In this document: piece by piece, positions 1-9,334 of the stretch | Layout of the letters: every line of letters starts with the position of its first letter | Position numbering within the stretch: the first letter of the stretch is position 1 | NCBI GenBank assembly: GCA_024542985.1 | Contig: JAMXCX010000005.1 | Location: 1 to 55,125 of the forward strand | Direction: 5' to 3' | Length of the DNA stretch: 55,125 bases | Source of the DNA: Candidatus Omnitrophota bacterium | Lineage (GTDB): Bacteria > Omnitrophota > Gorgyraeia > Duberdicusellales > 4484-171 | The notes under the pieces: model-generated | What the model was told of the DNA's origin: nothing | The model's input: the letters and a program-made list of their open reading frames with translations, nothing else | Databases searched by the model: none | Made by a program: the position numbers and the translations under genes

Positions 1-351
1 CCAAGCATCAGTCTTGTTCAGATATTCTACACACTTAGGTATATAATCTGAAGGATATTCAGTATGGGCGTCTACTCTTATTACAATTTTGCCTGTTGAA
101 GCCTTTATGCCTTTATTCATAGCGAAAGGAACTGTCCTGTGCGGATTATTTAAAATTTTCACCATGGAGTTCTTAGAAGCCATTTCTTGTAAAATCTTCT
201 TTGTGCCATCATCACTTTGTTCATCAACAACAATAATAATCTCTAAATTTTCTTTGGGGTATTCTGTTTTTAAAAGAGAACCTAAAGATTTTCTAATAAA
301 ATTAACCTCATCGCCACAAGGCATTATTATTGAAATAAATGGATAATTCAT
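1..351 (-). CDS. Glycosyltransferase family 2 (N-terminal part, runs off window)
   Basis: The reading frame starts with ATG at 351 and is open to base 1, giving 117 codons with the C-terminus outside the window. It opens with a GT-A type beta strand (FISIIMPCGDE) where GT2 enzymes bind the nucleotide sugar. It then has IIIVVDEQSDDGT, which matches the second nucleotide-binding strand, followed by PFAMNKGIKASTGKIVIRVDAHTEYP, where DAH sits at the DxD metal site. This pattern resembles ExoA/succinoglycan-type transferases. It is the most downstream visible gene of the minus-strand glycan locus. Acceptor and sugar cannot be told from the sequence. The family call is firm and the function is generic. 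Confidence 0.85.
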   Translation of the reverse strand, partial: MNYPFISIIMPCGDEVNFIRKSLGSLLKTEYPKENLEIIIVVDEQSDDGTKKILQEMASKNSMVKILNNPHRTVPFAMNKGIKASTGKIVIRVDAHTEYPSDYIPKCVEYLNKTDAW

Positions 352-530
352 GATCTAAAATCTATTTGCTTAGCAATTCTCTATCTCTGTTTGATATGCA
401 AATAATTAGCTGCAAAATGTGACATAAAGCTAAGTCATTATTGTAGTGACCTTCACAAAATTATCGTTTGTCCTCGCGCAATTTTCCATTGCGATTGAAA
501 CGGTCGGTTAACTTGCACAGTCCATTTCCG

Positions 531-1535
531 TTAACCAGCAGTCAAATCTTGTATTACTCCAAGAAGCCTTTTCTCTCTATTTTCCAAAGAGAAAAAGTTT
601 ATCACTCTTTGTCGTGCCATTTTCCCTTTTTGATTGTCATTTACAGCGTGCGTGATAGCTTGAGCGATTTTTTCTAAATCGCCATAGGGAACATAGTAGG
701 CTGTGTTTCCTGCGACCTCTGGCAGAGCACTACTCCCGGTAACAACAGGAACGCACTCATGTACCATTGCTTCAGCCAATGCCAAACCAAATGTCTCATA
801 GTACGATAGCTGTACGTACACTTTTGCCCTTCGATATAAGTCATGTACGCTTTCTTCGCTAAATTTGACTATCTGCAAATTTCTTGGAATTATTTTGTTT
901 AAAAAAATCCTTATTTTCTTACTTATGGTGCCACAAAGTACAAATTTTTTCCCAGGCAGGAGTCGTGCAACTTCAATTACATCCCTTAAACCTTTTCTTA
1001 CCAAGTTGCTTTCTGTAATAGCTGCTACGGTCAGAATCATCTCTTTCTTATCGCATATTTCGTCTTTTGTGCAGCAATTAGACGACGCACCTAAGAATAA
1101 GACAGTGATCTTTTTAGGAGAAACTCGTAAATTTTTTATAATTTCTGACTTGCCAAATTCTGATGAAGCAAGTATCCTGTCAGCCAGGGTTACTAGGTAT
1201 TTTGTTATGAGTCGGGTTAATAAAAACCTCACACCTGGCCTCATAACCCCGTAATGAATCTCAGGTACGCTAGCTGCATCCCAACCGCCTACAGCAATAA
1301 TAATTTTCTTTTTAAAAACTTTCGCTAAAAGCACTGATAAAAGAGCTGAACGATAGGCAAACCAACAAAATATGATATCTGCCTTAATTATTTTTCTAAC
1401 AGCAAAAAGAGTCTTATACCAGAAATTTCTATAGATCAGAATCTCTTCCGAAGAAAAATTGTTCTTGATTATTTCATAATCTCTTTTTTCAAATCCCATC
1501 CAAGACTGATGCAAAAAGAGAATTTTCTGCCCCAT
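531..1535 (-). CDS. GT4-family glycosyltransferase
   Basis: A 334-residue retaining glycosyltransferase of the GT-B fold. It transfers a sugar from a nucleotide donor to a growing glycan on the cytoplasmic face of the membrane. The C-terminal half carries the GT4 donor-site pattern with an E-x7-E pair at Glu247 and Glu255 (YYETFGLALAEAM), followed by PVVTGSSALPEVAG. The N-terminal acceptor domain is short and diverged and lacks the usual GG loop. It starts 5 bp after the stop of the upstream GT4 gene, so the two are probably co-transcribed. The substrate is unknown. Confidence 0.85.
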   Translation of the reverse strand: MGQKILFLHQSWMGFEKRDYEIIKNNFSSEEILIYRNFWYKTLFAVRKIIKADIIFCWFAYRSALLSVLLAKVFKKKIIIAVGGWDAASVPEIHYGVMRPGVRFLLTRLITKYLVTLADRILASSEFGKSEIIKNLRVSPKKITVLFLGASSNCCTKDEICDKKEMILTVAAITESNLVRKGLRDVIEVARLLPGKKFVLCGTISKKIRIFLNKIIPRNLQIVKFSEESVHDLYRRAKVYVQLSYYETFGLALAEAMVHECVPVVTGSSALPEVAGNTAYYVPYGDLEKIAQAITHAVNDNQKGKMARQRVINFFSLENREKRLLGVIQDLTAG

Positions 1536-1540
1536 GATAT

Positions 1541-2743
1541 CTACCTCTTATTCGATAAAGATGAATACAGTTCTTCTAGCTCCGTGCTGAAACGCTGCAA
1601 AGTAAATTTTTGCTTTACTGCTTTCCGAGCCGCAGCTCCCAAGTCAGCTCTTTTCTTTTCAGAAACAATTAAACACATAGTGGCTTCCGCCAAGGAAACG
1701 GGATCGTTTGGCCTTACAAGAATGCCATCTTTCATGTTAACTATAATCTCGCTAGTGGCGCCTATATCTGAAGCAATAACTGGCTTGGAAAAAGCCATGG
1801 CTTCAATGATGGCTAAACCAAACGGCTCTGGTCGTATCGGACAATGGACCACTATATCGGCCAACTGCAGGACATCTTCTATGTTTTCTACATGGCCAGT
1901 AAATGAAATTACATCCTGGATCCCGAGCTTTCTCACTAAAGTTTGTAATTCCACTGCATATCGTTTAGGGACAGAGTCCAAATCGCCCGCAATAAAAAAT
2001 TTAACATACGGAAATCGGTCATGTATCAGCTTTGCTGCTTTCAGAAAGACTCGATGCCCTTTCCAGGGGACTAGCCTGGCTACCATTACCACCGCTAACT
2101 TAGGCTTTCTTTCGTGAGTTTTCTTGTTGGTTTTCCCCAAGCCAAACTTTTCTTGATCGCAAAAATCAGCTAGTGCAGTTCCATTATAAATTATAATTGT
2201 TTTTCTTTGTATATAGCGGCAAAATGCAGACCTCACTGCTTTTGAAATTACGATAATTTTTTTTGGCAGAATAATAGCTGCAATGTTTAAAAAAATTCTT
2301 CCCACGCCAAAGAGAGAACCTCGTGAAGGTATCTCTTGCATATGCCATACACAGAACGTCTTGCTAAATTGTGCCGCTAGGCCTCCATATATATGTTCAA
2401 ACATTTCGTTCGTTTGCAGAATTAAAGCCTTTGTGCTGATAAGATAAATATAAAGCTGCGCTGCCTTTACCAAAATAAGCATTAAATTAAATATAACAGC
2501 AAAAGGATTACAAATACGCTTACCGCCTATTTCAAAACTGATGGACATAAATGCTGGCCCTTTTAACGTTATTACAGGCACTCCCAAATCAATTATCCTT
2601 TGGGAAAACATGCTCCTGCTAGAAAAAACCACTGAGGGCTCAAATTTATTTTTATTTAAATTCTTAATAAGAGAAATAAGGTTGGTTGCGCTTCCTCCCG
2701 CTCCTTGCCCATGGTCTAAAAAAATTATCTTTCTTTTGTCCAT
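1541..2743 (-). CDS. GT4-family glycosyltransferase
   Basis: A GT-B fold transferase with an N-terminal acceptor domain (HGQGAGGSATNLISLI) and a C-terminal GT4 domain. The donor site shows RPEPFGLAIIEAM with E-x7-E at Glu306 and Glu314. I chose ATG at 2743 (MDKRKIIFLDHG), which overlaps the upstream gene by 19 bp. An in-frame start at 2785 would add 14 residues (MGDLFFSYLFTYDA) that do not fit the family's first beta strand. The overlap suggests translational coupling with the upstream WaaE-like gene. Sugar specificity cannot be inferred. Confidence 0.86.
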   Translation of the reverse strand: MDKRKIIFLDHGQGAGGSATNLISLIKNLNKNKFEPSVVFSSRSMFSQRIIDLGVPVITLKGPAFMSISFEIGGKRICNPFAVIFNLMLILVKAAQLYIYLISTKALILQTNEMFEHIYGGLAAQFSKTFCVWHMQEIPSRGSLFGVGRIFLNIAAIILPKKIIVISKAVRSAFCRYIQRKTIIIYNGTALADFCDQEKFGLGKTNKKTHERKPKLAVVMVARLVPWKGHRVFLKAAKLIHDRFPYVKFFIAGDLDSVPKRYAVELQTLVRKLGIQDVISFTGHVENIEDVLQLADIVVHCPIRPEPFGLAIIEAMAFSKPVIASDIGATSEIIVNMKDGILVRPNDPVSLAEATMCLIVSEKKRADLGAAARKAVKQKFTLQRFSTELEELYSSLSNKR

Positions 2744-3474
2744 TGCATCATATGTAAATAAGTAAGAAAAAAATAAATCGCCCATAAATTAGCATTTATA
2801 AATCCACCTATGCCGTCTAAAAATCCAAGCTTAAAAACATATTTATCGATAAACACAGCCGGTGGAAGCAAAATAAGTTTCGCGTATGTAAATTTTCGCG
2901 TTTTGAGCCTCTCTTTTGCTTCCCACTTAACATATCGCAAAAAAAACTTTTCCACAATCTGGTCTACATCTCGATCCTGAATGTGAACAAAATAATTTTT
3001 AAGTTTTTTACATTTTCCGCATAATTGCACCCGCGCATGAACTTCTTTTGGGCTAAATATCCCTTTGCTTTTCTTAAAAAGCCTCAATTGGTAAGCCGGC
3101 CAATGCCCTCCATATTTTAATCGCCGGCCAAAACTGAAATTGGCATAGGGAATATAAAAACCGTCTACGTTTTGAGGGTTTCCTAAAACTTCAAGGATTT
3201 CTTTCTGGAGACTTACGGTAACTCTCTCATCAGTATCAACTAACAACACCCATTCATTACGTGCTTGAGGAAGAGCCCAGTTTTTCTGAAGAGCAGAATT
3301 AATATATCGCTGTTGGATAATTCTATCTGTAAATTCTTTTACAATCTCCAAAGTTTTATCTGTACTAAAAGAATCACAAACTAAGATTTCATCTGCCCAC
3401 TTAACGCTTTCTAGACAATCTCTTATAATATCTTCATTGTTAAAGCAAGGAATAATAACTGTAAGCTTATTCAC
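2725..3474 (-). CDS. WaaE/KdtX-like family 2 glycosyltransferase
   Basis: A 249-residue inverting GT-A enzyme. The N-terminus TVIIPCFNNEDIIRDCLESVKWADEILVCD and the DTD metal motif at residues 80-82 (LLVDTDERV) match the WaaE/KdtX type of GT2. Members of that type add a hexose to the lipopolysaccharide inner core. A C-terminal hydrophobic stretch (about 218-242) could tether it to the membrane. The start is GTG at 3474, preceded by a G-rich GGGGGTG stretch that may serve as ribosome binding site. It lies between the ligase-like gene and a GT4 gene. The exact acceptor is unknown, so no gene symbol is given. Confidence 0.85.
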   Translation of the reverse strand: MNKLTVIIPCFNNEDIIRDCLESVKWADEILVCDSFSTDKTLEIVKEFTDRIIQQRYINSALQKNWALPQARNEWVLLVDTDERVTVSLQKEILEVLGNPQNVDGFYIPYANFSFGRRLKYGGHWPAYQLRLFKKSKGIFSPKEVHARVQLCGKCKKLKNYFVHIQDRDVDQIVEKFFLRYVKWEAKERLKTRKFTYAKLILLPPAVFIDKYVFKLGFLDGIGGFINANLWAIYFFLTYLHMMQWTKER

Positions 3475-3574
3475 ACATCACCCCCAAATAGTAATTCTTC
3501 TCAAATATTTAACGCCCTCAGGGCTTCTTCAAGGCTCTAAATAAATGTTAATATTAAACAGCTTAGGGCTAACT

Positions 3575-4864
3575 TCACAACAAATCCTCCCCAATATTGC
3601 CATTATGAAAATTGTGCAATACTGCACAAAAAAACCAAAATGGTATCATCATAAAAGGCCAAGTTATAGCGCTTTCTGCAAGCATTGGCCCCATAAATAT
3701 AAGCCAGCCTATGAGAAATGAAAGCAGATAAGAACGTAGCGGTTCCCCACAAACGTTTTTTTTATAAATATATAGCGAAGATGTAAACAGCTTAGTTAAC
3801 CACAACAAAATAACAAAAAGGCCAATTATTCCTAAATCTGCTCCTAGTTGAAGAATGAAGTTGTGAACCCACCCGCTATATCCCCACCCTCCTCCAAACA
3901 TGGGATTAGCGCTTATTGACCTCCAGGCAAAATTGAACCGTCCAACTCGCCCAGCCCAAGCCTCGGGATCGCTGCTAGACAGAAATCGCAGATATACCTC
4001 TTCGGGAATCACCATAGAAATAATTAATAGAAAAATTGCCCCTCTGAATATACCTTTAAATCCTTTTAGCTTTGAGTATCCAGCAATCCCTAGTAATAGC
4101 CCCATATAAACACTTCTATGACCATTAATCATTATGTTAATAAGCATTAAAATGCATATGCCAAAATAACAAATTTTTTTTATCTTCCCCCGGCTAAGCA
4201 AACCTTTTATATAAATGGGGAAAAGTAGTAACCCAAAATATCCAGCAATAATAAGGGAAGCCCACATGGATCCTCCGCCTCTTAAAAATATCTTTTCCCC
4301 CACCCGTACAGATATCTGGCGCGTACCGATCAATACTGATTCGCCTGAAGTTAATCCTGTTGGAAACAAATTTATTATTGATGGAAAGAAATAGCTACCC
4401 ACACCTACAACTGCTAAGATAAAAGCACCTATTGTAAAAATAAGAATAATAGTATTAATTTTTATATCTAAAAACTTAAAGCCAATATAAGTAATATAAA
4501 AGCATGGGAATAAACATAGGAATACTTTAACCTGCGTCACAATAACTGTTGTTTCTATCCTGCTTCCAATGGCCATAAAAATCCCTAGCGCACAAATCAA
4601 AAATAGCACACCTGTATGCCTTGGAAAAAGTTTTTTATAGCCAAAATAAAAGTTCTCTCGGAAAAGGTACAGAAAGAACAACAACCACGTAATTCCTTCT
4701 ACAAAGAATATTGGAATTCCTTGATAGCGTATGGCTCTGGGGCCAATATGAAAACAAATAAGCCAAAAATAGAACAAATACCTTAAGGGAGCTTTGCCTT
4801 TAGAAAAACTAAAGGAAAAAATAACAACCATCACTAAAACAATAACTAAAAAAATCCAACTCAT
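3575..4864 (-). CDS. O-antigen ligase/polymerase-family membrane protein
   Basis: A 429-residue polytopic membrane protein with about 10-12 hydrophobic segments spread over its full length. Near the C-terminus the stretch GGGWGYSGWVHNFILQLGAD, then LGIIGLFVILLW, with His324, matches the Wzy_C (WaaL/Wzy) core. In that core a His in a periplasmic loop precedes an amphipathic Leu/Gly helix. Proteins of this group either ligate O-antigen to lipid A-core or polymerise repeat units. With an ABC exporter in the same locus, ligation is the simpler reading, but the sequence cannot separate ligase from polymerase. It starts 10 bp after the upstream GT2 gene. Confidence 0.82.
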   Translation of the reverse strand: MSWIFLVIVLVMVVIFSFSFSKGKAPLRYLFYFWLICFHIGPRAIRYQGIPIFFVEGITWLLFFLYLFRENFYFGYKKLFPRHTGVLFLICALGIFMAIGSRIETTVIVTQVKVFLCLFPCFYITYIGFKFLDIKINTIILIFTIGAFILAVVGVGSYFFPSIINLFPTGLTSGESVLIGTRQISVRVGEKIFLRGGGSMWASLIIAGYFGLLLFPIYIKGLLSRGKIKKICYFGICILMLINIMINGHRSVYMGLLLGIAGYSKLKGFKGIFRGAIFLLIISMVIPEEVYLRFLSSSDPEAWAGRVGRFNFAWRSISANPMFGGGWGYSGWVHNFILQLGADLGIIGLFVILLWLTKLFTSSLYIYKKNVCGEPLRSYLLSFLIGWLIFMGPMLAESAITWPFMMIPFWFFCAVLHNFHNGNIGEDLL

Positions 4865-4874
4865 ACTGGTTTTT

Positions 4875-5789
4875 TTATTTCCTCAATAATTTTCCTTGAA
4901 AAAACTTCTGCTTAACCACCTCCGTTATCATACCAAGTTTCCAAACAAACTGGCAGATTATTAAAAATGGGAAAAGCATTGCCTTTTTAGAAAACCCGCT
5001 GATTCCTCTTGTGCAAAACACCGCTTCGAATAGGCACCCAAAAAAGAAATATCCCAATTTTAAAATATCCTTAAAATGCCTTATTGTATGCGGGTACACG
5101 CAATACATATCCTTCCATTTGCTTCGCACTAAATAATATGCTCTCCCGTACATAAAAAGTTGGGAAAATAATCCCTTCCAGGTAGAACGATGATAATGAC
5201 AGACACACAACCGAGGATCATAATAAATTTTTGAGCCTAATTTTAAAATTCTCCAATTATAATCAACATCCTCTCCCCGAAACAATGATTCATCATAGCT
5301 TCCCACTTTTTCGATAATTTCTCTCTTATAACTTGCATTTACCCCGGGAACGGTTCTCACATAAGCAGAATTTCCTCTAGAAAAAAAAATGACAATATTG
5401 GCTACTCTATCGATAAATCTATCAGTAACACCACTTATTTTCCCGCCTATGCCCCCTGCCTCCGGATGCTCTTTGTGTAGCGCTCGAATACGCCTTACCC
5501 AATCAGGCGCTACCTGAACGTCATCGTCGGTTAAAGCAACTATTTCTGTCATACAATGAGGCAGTCCAATATTTCGCGAAACCGCCAAGTTAACATTCTT
5601 GGTAGAAATAAACTTTATATCAGCAAATTGTTTTTGCCATTTTGAAACAATATCTTTCGCACTGCCTTCTTCTCCGTCTACAATTACAATTTCATCAGGT
5701 TTATCTATTGAATCTGCGATTAAAGATTGTAAACACCTATCTAATAACTTTTTTCGTTTATACGTACAGATGAGAACGCTAACTTTCAT
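4875..5789 (-). CDS. Glycosyltransferase family 2
   Basis: A 304-residue GT-A enzyme. It begins with MKVSVLICTYKRKKLLDRCLQSL, has DEIVIVDGEEGSAKD in the donor-binding region and shows the acidic metal motif TDDDV at residues 88-90. The later segment FRGEDVDYNWRILKLG matches the ED acceptor-side motif of rhamnosyl/galactofuranosyl-type GT2 proteins. Two hydrophobic stretches near the C-terminus (FFFGCLFEAVF and AMLFPFLIICQFVWKLGMI) suggest membrane association. It lies directly upstream of the ligase-like gene in the same direction. The sugar transferred is unknown. Confidence 0.87.
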   Translation of the reverse strand: MKVSVLICTYKRKKLLDRCLQSLIADSIDKPDEIVIVDGEEGSAKDIVSKWQKQFADIKFISTKNVNLAVSRNIGLPHCMTEIVALTDDDVQVAPDWVRRIRALHKEHPEAGGIGGKISGVTDRFIDRVANIVIFFSRGNSAYVRTVPGVNASYKREIIEKVGSYDESLFRGEDVDYNWRILKLGSKIYYDPRLCVCHYHRSTWKGLFSQLFMYGRAYYLVRSKWKDMYCVYPHTIRHFKDILKLGYFFFGCLFEAVFCTRGISGFSKKAMLFPFLIICQFVWKLGMITEVVKQKFFQGKLLRK

Positions 5790-5885
5790 AACTTATGCTT
5801 TAAAGAGAGACCTTTTCTTGCTCATAATCGCTTACAGAAACTCAGCAGAAATTACTCTTCAAATTTTTGTTAAACGAGCTTCTCT

Positions 5886-6905
5886 TTAGATACATGCTTT
5901 TTTTGCGAAAAATTCGCGGCACCGTTTATATGTGTTTTTCGCTCTTCTATAGCTGGCGCGTACAAGTAAGTAGAGCGACGTTTCTAAAAAAAATAGAATT
6001 GAATAATAAAACGATGAAAAGTTTAGCCTGCATCTGTTTTGGTCAATTTCCCAGCGATTGATTTGTTTGTACCATCGGTAGCAACCCGGTAAATCTGTTG
6101 TATCTTTAGAGAACTGAAAATGAAAATACATAGTTTCTTGGCCTGTTTCTTTATGAAAAACTTTACCGTCATTCCAGTAGCAGGTCCCGGATTTAATAGC
6201 TGAGTCGTCAGGCTCTGCGGATTGCTCTCCCGTCAGCTGCCTAGCCAGCTTATCCCATTCTTCATTGTGAAAATCATTTATATGGAGATTTTGTCTCAGC
6301 ACTTTCAACAAGTTTTTCTTCTCTGCCTGTCGTATAATCTGATCCATCCCAAGGCCTTTATTTCGATCCCCTATCTCATCAAAATTTTTATATTTCTTAT
6401 CTTTAAAAATATTTTTATATATCTCATTTATTTTAAACATGTTGTTTATTTGCTCACAATTCCTGTACAAGGTGAAATGTCCGCAAATATGATACTTGGT
6501 TGCCGATATTATCTGATATTCCCGCAAGGCTTCCTCAGTAATAAACTTCCTAATATCGCCCCACATTATATCTAAATCGACATGCCCCCAAAAATCATAA
6601 TTTTTTATATAATCCTCAAAAATCGCACCATAAGCGGGTTTGAGATCAGAAATTTTTCTATATTCTTTTAAAGGTATTTTTGTCTCTGTTTTTCTCTCTG
6701 CGCGAGTAATAAAATCATTTAGACTTATGTTAATAAATTTAACGTTTTCTGCTATACCCTGAGGAATTCTGTCATTACAAAAAATAATCCAGTCTATAGT
6801 CGGGTTATACTTACAGGTTTTAATATAAAGATTTATCCATCTAGGAAATTTTCCAAAATATACTGCTATTAATACAATCTTAGAAAGGTTGTCTGTAATA
6901 AGCAT
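5886..6905 (-). CDS. DUF6625-like putative glycosyltransferase
   Basis: A 339-residue protein. Its opening VLIAVYFGKFPRWINLYIKTCKYNPTIDW is a nucleotide-sugar-type beta strand. Its segment DLKPAYGAIFEDYIKNYDFWGHVDLD, with Asp110-Leu-Asp112, resembles the DUF6625 group, which is linked to polysaccharide loci and has a DxD-like metal site. The family name comes from memory of motif patterns, not from a search. A C-terminal hydrophobic stretch followed by many basic residues (about 295-330) suggests peripheral membrane binding. It has its own 33-bp gap from the upstream GT4 gene. Glycosyl transfer is likely but unproven. Confidence 0.7.
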   Translation of the reverse strand: MLITDNLSKIVLIAVYFGKFPRWINLYIKTCKYNPTIDWIIFCNDRIPQGIAENVKFINISLNDFITRAERKTETKIPLKEYRKISDLKPAYGAIFEDYIKNYDFWGHVDLDIMWGDIRKFITEEALREYQIISATKYHICGHFTLYRNCEQINNMFKINEIYKNIFKDKKYKNFDEIGDRNKGLGMDQIIRQAEKKNLLKVLRQNLHINDFHNEEWDKLARQLTGEQSAEPDDSAIKSGTCYWNDGKVFHKETGQETMYFHFQFSKDTTDLPGCYRWYKQINRWEIDQNRCRLNFSSFYYSILFFLETSLYLLVRASYRRAKNTYKRCREFFAKKACI

Positions 6906-6943
6906 GTCTTTCGATCAAGCGCTCAGCTCTTTGTATAAATGGG

Positions 6944-8098
6944 CTACTGCTGTAGGCCACAGGCTTTAAAAATATCTAGATACTGTTTTCCAATTCTCTC
7001 AATGCCGAACTTCTCAATAATACTTTGGCGATAGTTTGTAAGCCCGTTGCGAAAACTAACGTCTTTTAATAACTTCACTATCGCTTCCCCCAAAGCTTTA
7101 GAATTCTCTTTAGGAACAAGCAATCCATTTATCCCCGATTTAATTATTTCTTCCGGCCCCCCTGAGCGTGTAGCTACCACTGGCTTGCCCATTGCCAAGG
7201 CTTCTATAATAACTATTCCAAAGGGCTCATCTCTTGAAGGCGAAACAAAAAACTCACATCCTTTTAATAACTGTACAAGCTCCTCTCTGTTCGCCCAACC
7301 GTAAAATTTAATTTTATTTGTTAAATTGTACCTCTGTGTTAATTCTTCTAAAGCACCTCTTTGCGGTCCATCACCGGCAATAATCAGATTTACTTCTTGT
7401 ATTTCCCGTACCGCCAAATTAAAAGCTTTAATTAAAATATCGAATCCTTTTTTATACACAAATCTCCCTACCGTAAGGATATATTTGTCTTTATTTCGGT
7501 AGAGTTCCGAATTTTTAAATTTCTCAAAATTAATTCCATTATAAATTATTTTTGATTTATTTTTTATATAGGGTGCCATCTTTACTGTTTCGCTTAGTAA
7601 AAAACGAGAATTAGCCGTAACAAAATGTGCTTTTCTTAATATTTTTCTAAAAAGCCACATAGATACTTTTGACTCAAAAGGTATACTCTTTACATCCGCG
7701 CCTTGCGTAGTAACAATTAATTTAGTATCAAAAAGCAGCGTATACACCAAGAGATACAAGGTTGGTGCACCAATAAACTGATAATTAATCACCTCGGGAC
7801 GAACTTTTCGTATGGAAAGAATAACTCTTAATAAATTAATTGGTGCCAATAGTAAAGCATATACGTAGGCGGCTATGGATCTTAATTTTAAAGGTGGTGT
7901 TTTCGGGTCAAAAAATAAATATCTCTTCACTTCTATTGATTCAATATATTCACGGCTCTTTAATGAGCGCGGGTATTTCTGCGTAATTATTTTTACTGAA
8001 TGGCCGTTTTTTAGAAAATACTCTGCAAGGTTAGCAATGAAGATCTCAACACCTCCTATTCTGGGAAGATAACCCGGAGAAATAAATAATATATTCAT
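6944..8098 (-). CDS. GT4-family glycosyltransferase
   Basis: A GT-B transferase with the acceptor-domain glycine loop MNILFISPGYLPRIGGVEIF at the N-terminus, the donor-domain opening ILTVGRFVYKKGFDILIKAF, and RDEPFGIVIIEALAMGKPVVAT with the E-x7-E pair. I place the start at ATG 8098. That start overlaps the upstream TGA in an ATGA junction (4 bp), the usual sign of translational coupling. An upstream in-frame GTG at 8110 would add only four residues. It resembles many mannosyl/glucosyl-type enzymes, but the donor cannot be assigned. Confidence 0.9.
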   Translation of the reverse strand: MNILFISPGYLPRIGGVEIFIANLAEYFLKNGHSVKIITQKYPRSLKSREYIESIEVKRYLFFDPKTPPLKLRSIAAYVYALLLAPINLLRVILSIRKVRPEVINYQFIGAPTLYLLVYTLLFDTKLIVTTQGADVKSIPFESKVSMWLFRKILRKAHFVTANSRFLLSETVKMAPYIKNKSKIIYNGINFEKFKNSELYRNKDKYILTVGRFVYKKGFDILIKAFNLAVREIQEVNLIIAGDGPQRGALEELTQRYNLTNKIKFYGWANREELVQLLKGCEFFVSPSRDEPFGIVIIEALAMGKPVVATRSGGPEEIIKSGINGLLVPKENSKALGEAIVKLLKDVSFRNGLTNYRQSIIEKFGIERIGKQYLDIFKACGLQQ

Positions 8099-9315
8099 AA
8101 GCTTTTGCACACTCTTCTATAAACTTCTAAGTTTTTCTCTGCCACTTTCAACGCATCAAATTGCATCTCTACTTTTTCTCTTGCTTTTTTCCCCATTTCT
8201 TCTCTTTTATTAGAATCCTTAATTAGTATCTCGAGCTTAAAAATTAACTCTTCAACATCTCCGGGTTCAAAAAGAAAACCAGTTTCACCGTCTATTACCA
8301 GTTCAGGAATCCCTCCGATTTTACTTGCAACAACCGGCTTACCACAGGACATTGCTTCTAAACAAGTGTAGGAAAAACTTTCGTAAATAACTGAAGGGTT
8401 TATAAAAATGTCGCACCTATTATAGAAAATAATTAATTCTTCCTCGCTGACTTCTCCTTTAAAATCTATATTTTTGAGCCCGCCCCTGCGTGAAAAAAAA
8501 TCTCTCACCTCCTGACGTGTAGATATTCCTGCATGAGAAGTGCGGTCAGGCCCAACAAAAATACACTTCAAGGCATCCCCATAAATTTTTATAAGTCCTC
8601 TGAGCGCCTTTGCTAAAATAAAAACCCCTTTCCCTCTCTCGATTCTTCCAACATAAAGCAAGGTTATCTTTTTTTCATTTATATTTCTTGAAGGTTTCGA
8701 AAAAAATGTAACCGTATCAATAGCATTAGGAATCATCCTAACCTGACTTCTATCGATATTAAATATTTTACAGATGATTTCTTTTAAATGTTTGCTTGGT
8801 GCAGTCACACAAAGTGCCCTTCTAATAAACATTCTTTCCATCCAATGTATAAAGGGATTGTCAGTAATATTCTCCTTTTTTGAATAATAATCTTTAAGAA
8901 TAGTAGCTGGAGTATGGCTTCTGACAACGAAAGGGATGTTCTGAGGTCCCAGAATACTATGCGCAAATCCTTCGGAATTTATCTCAGCATATTCAACAAC
9001 ATCTATTTTAAATTCTCTATTTAATTCTATAAGTTTTTTGCGTACAGCGAAACTGTAAATTATATCCCTTATAAATCTCAGCATACTCCCCACAAAATAT
9101 ATTTTTCGGAAAAACCAAGGAAAATTTATTTGTTTAACACGATATACATTTACTCCTGCATTAGCCTTATATGTTTTTGAATCTTTCGGCAAAGAAGAAA
9201 CCACACATACTTTATGGCCTAACTTGATATACGCATTTGCCAGATAATAATTATACTTTGCTATGCCGCCGACATCCTGGGGAGGATACCACTGGCTAAT
9301 AAGAGCTATATTCAT
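8095..9315 (-). CDS. GT4-family glycosyltransferase
   Basis: A 406-residue GT-B enzyme. The N-terminus MNIALISQWYPPQDVGGIAKYNYYLA is the acceptor domain with the GG loop. The middle VVRSHTPATILKDYY and ITLLYVGRIERGKGVFILAKAL mark the two-domain boundary and the donor domain. The E-x7-E motif is in YESFSYTCLEAMSCGKPVVASKIGGIPELV. It is translationally coupled (ATGA) to the next GT4 gene and follows a methyltransferase gene by 19 bp. Substrate is unknown. Confidence 0.9.
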   Translation of the reverse strand: MNIALISQWYPPQDVGGIAKYNYYLANAYIKLGHKVCVVSSLPKDSKTYKANAGVNVYRVKQINFPWFFRKIYFVGSMLRFIRDIIYSFAVRKKLIELNREFKIDVVEYAEINSEGFAHSILGPQNIPFVVRSHTPATILKDYYSKKENITDNPFIHWMERMFIRRALCVTAPSKHLKEIICKIFNIDRSQVRMIPNAIDTVTFFSKPSRNINEKKITLLYVGRIERGKGVFILAKALRGLIKIYGDALKCIFVGPDRTSHAGISTRQEVRDFFSRRGGLKNIDFKGEVSEEELIIFYNRCDIFINPSVIYESFSYTCLEAMSCGKPVVASKIGGIPELVIDGETGFLFEPGDVEELIFKLEILIKDSNKREEMGKKAREKVEMQFDALKVAEKNLEVYRRVCKSL

Positions 9316-9334
9316 GTTTCGTTTTCAGTGTCTA

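Noticed and set aside
1509-2117. A 202-codon open frame on the plus strand
   Set aside because: It is antisense to two convincing GT4 genes and starts inside one of them. No ribosome site or family pattern is present.
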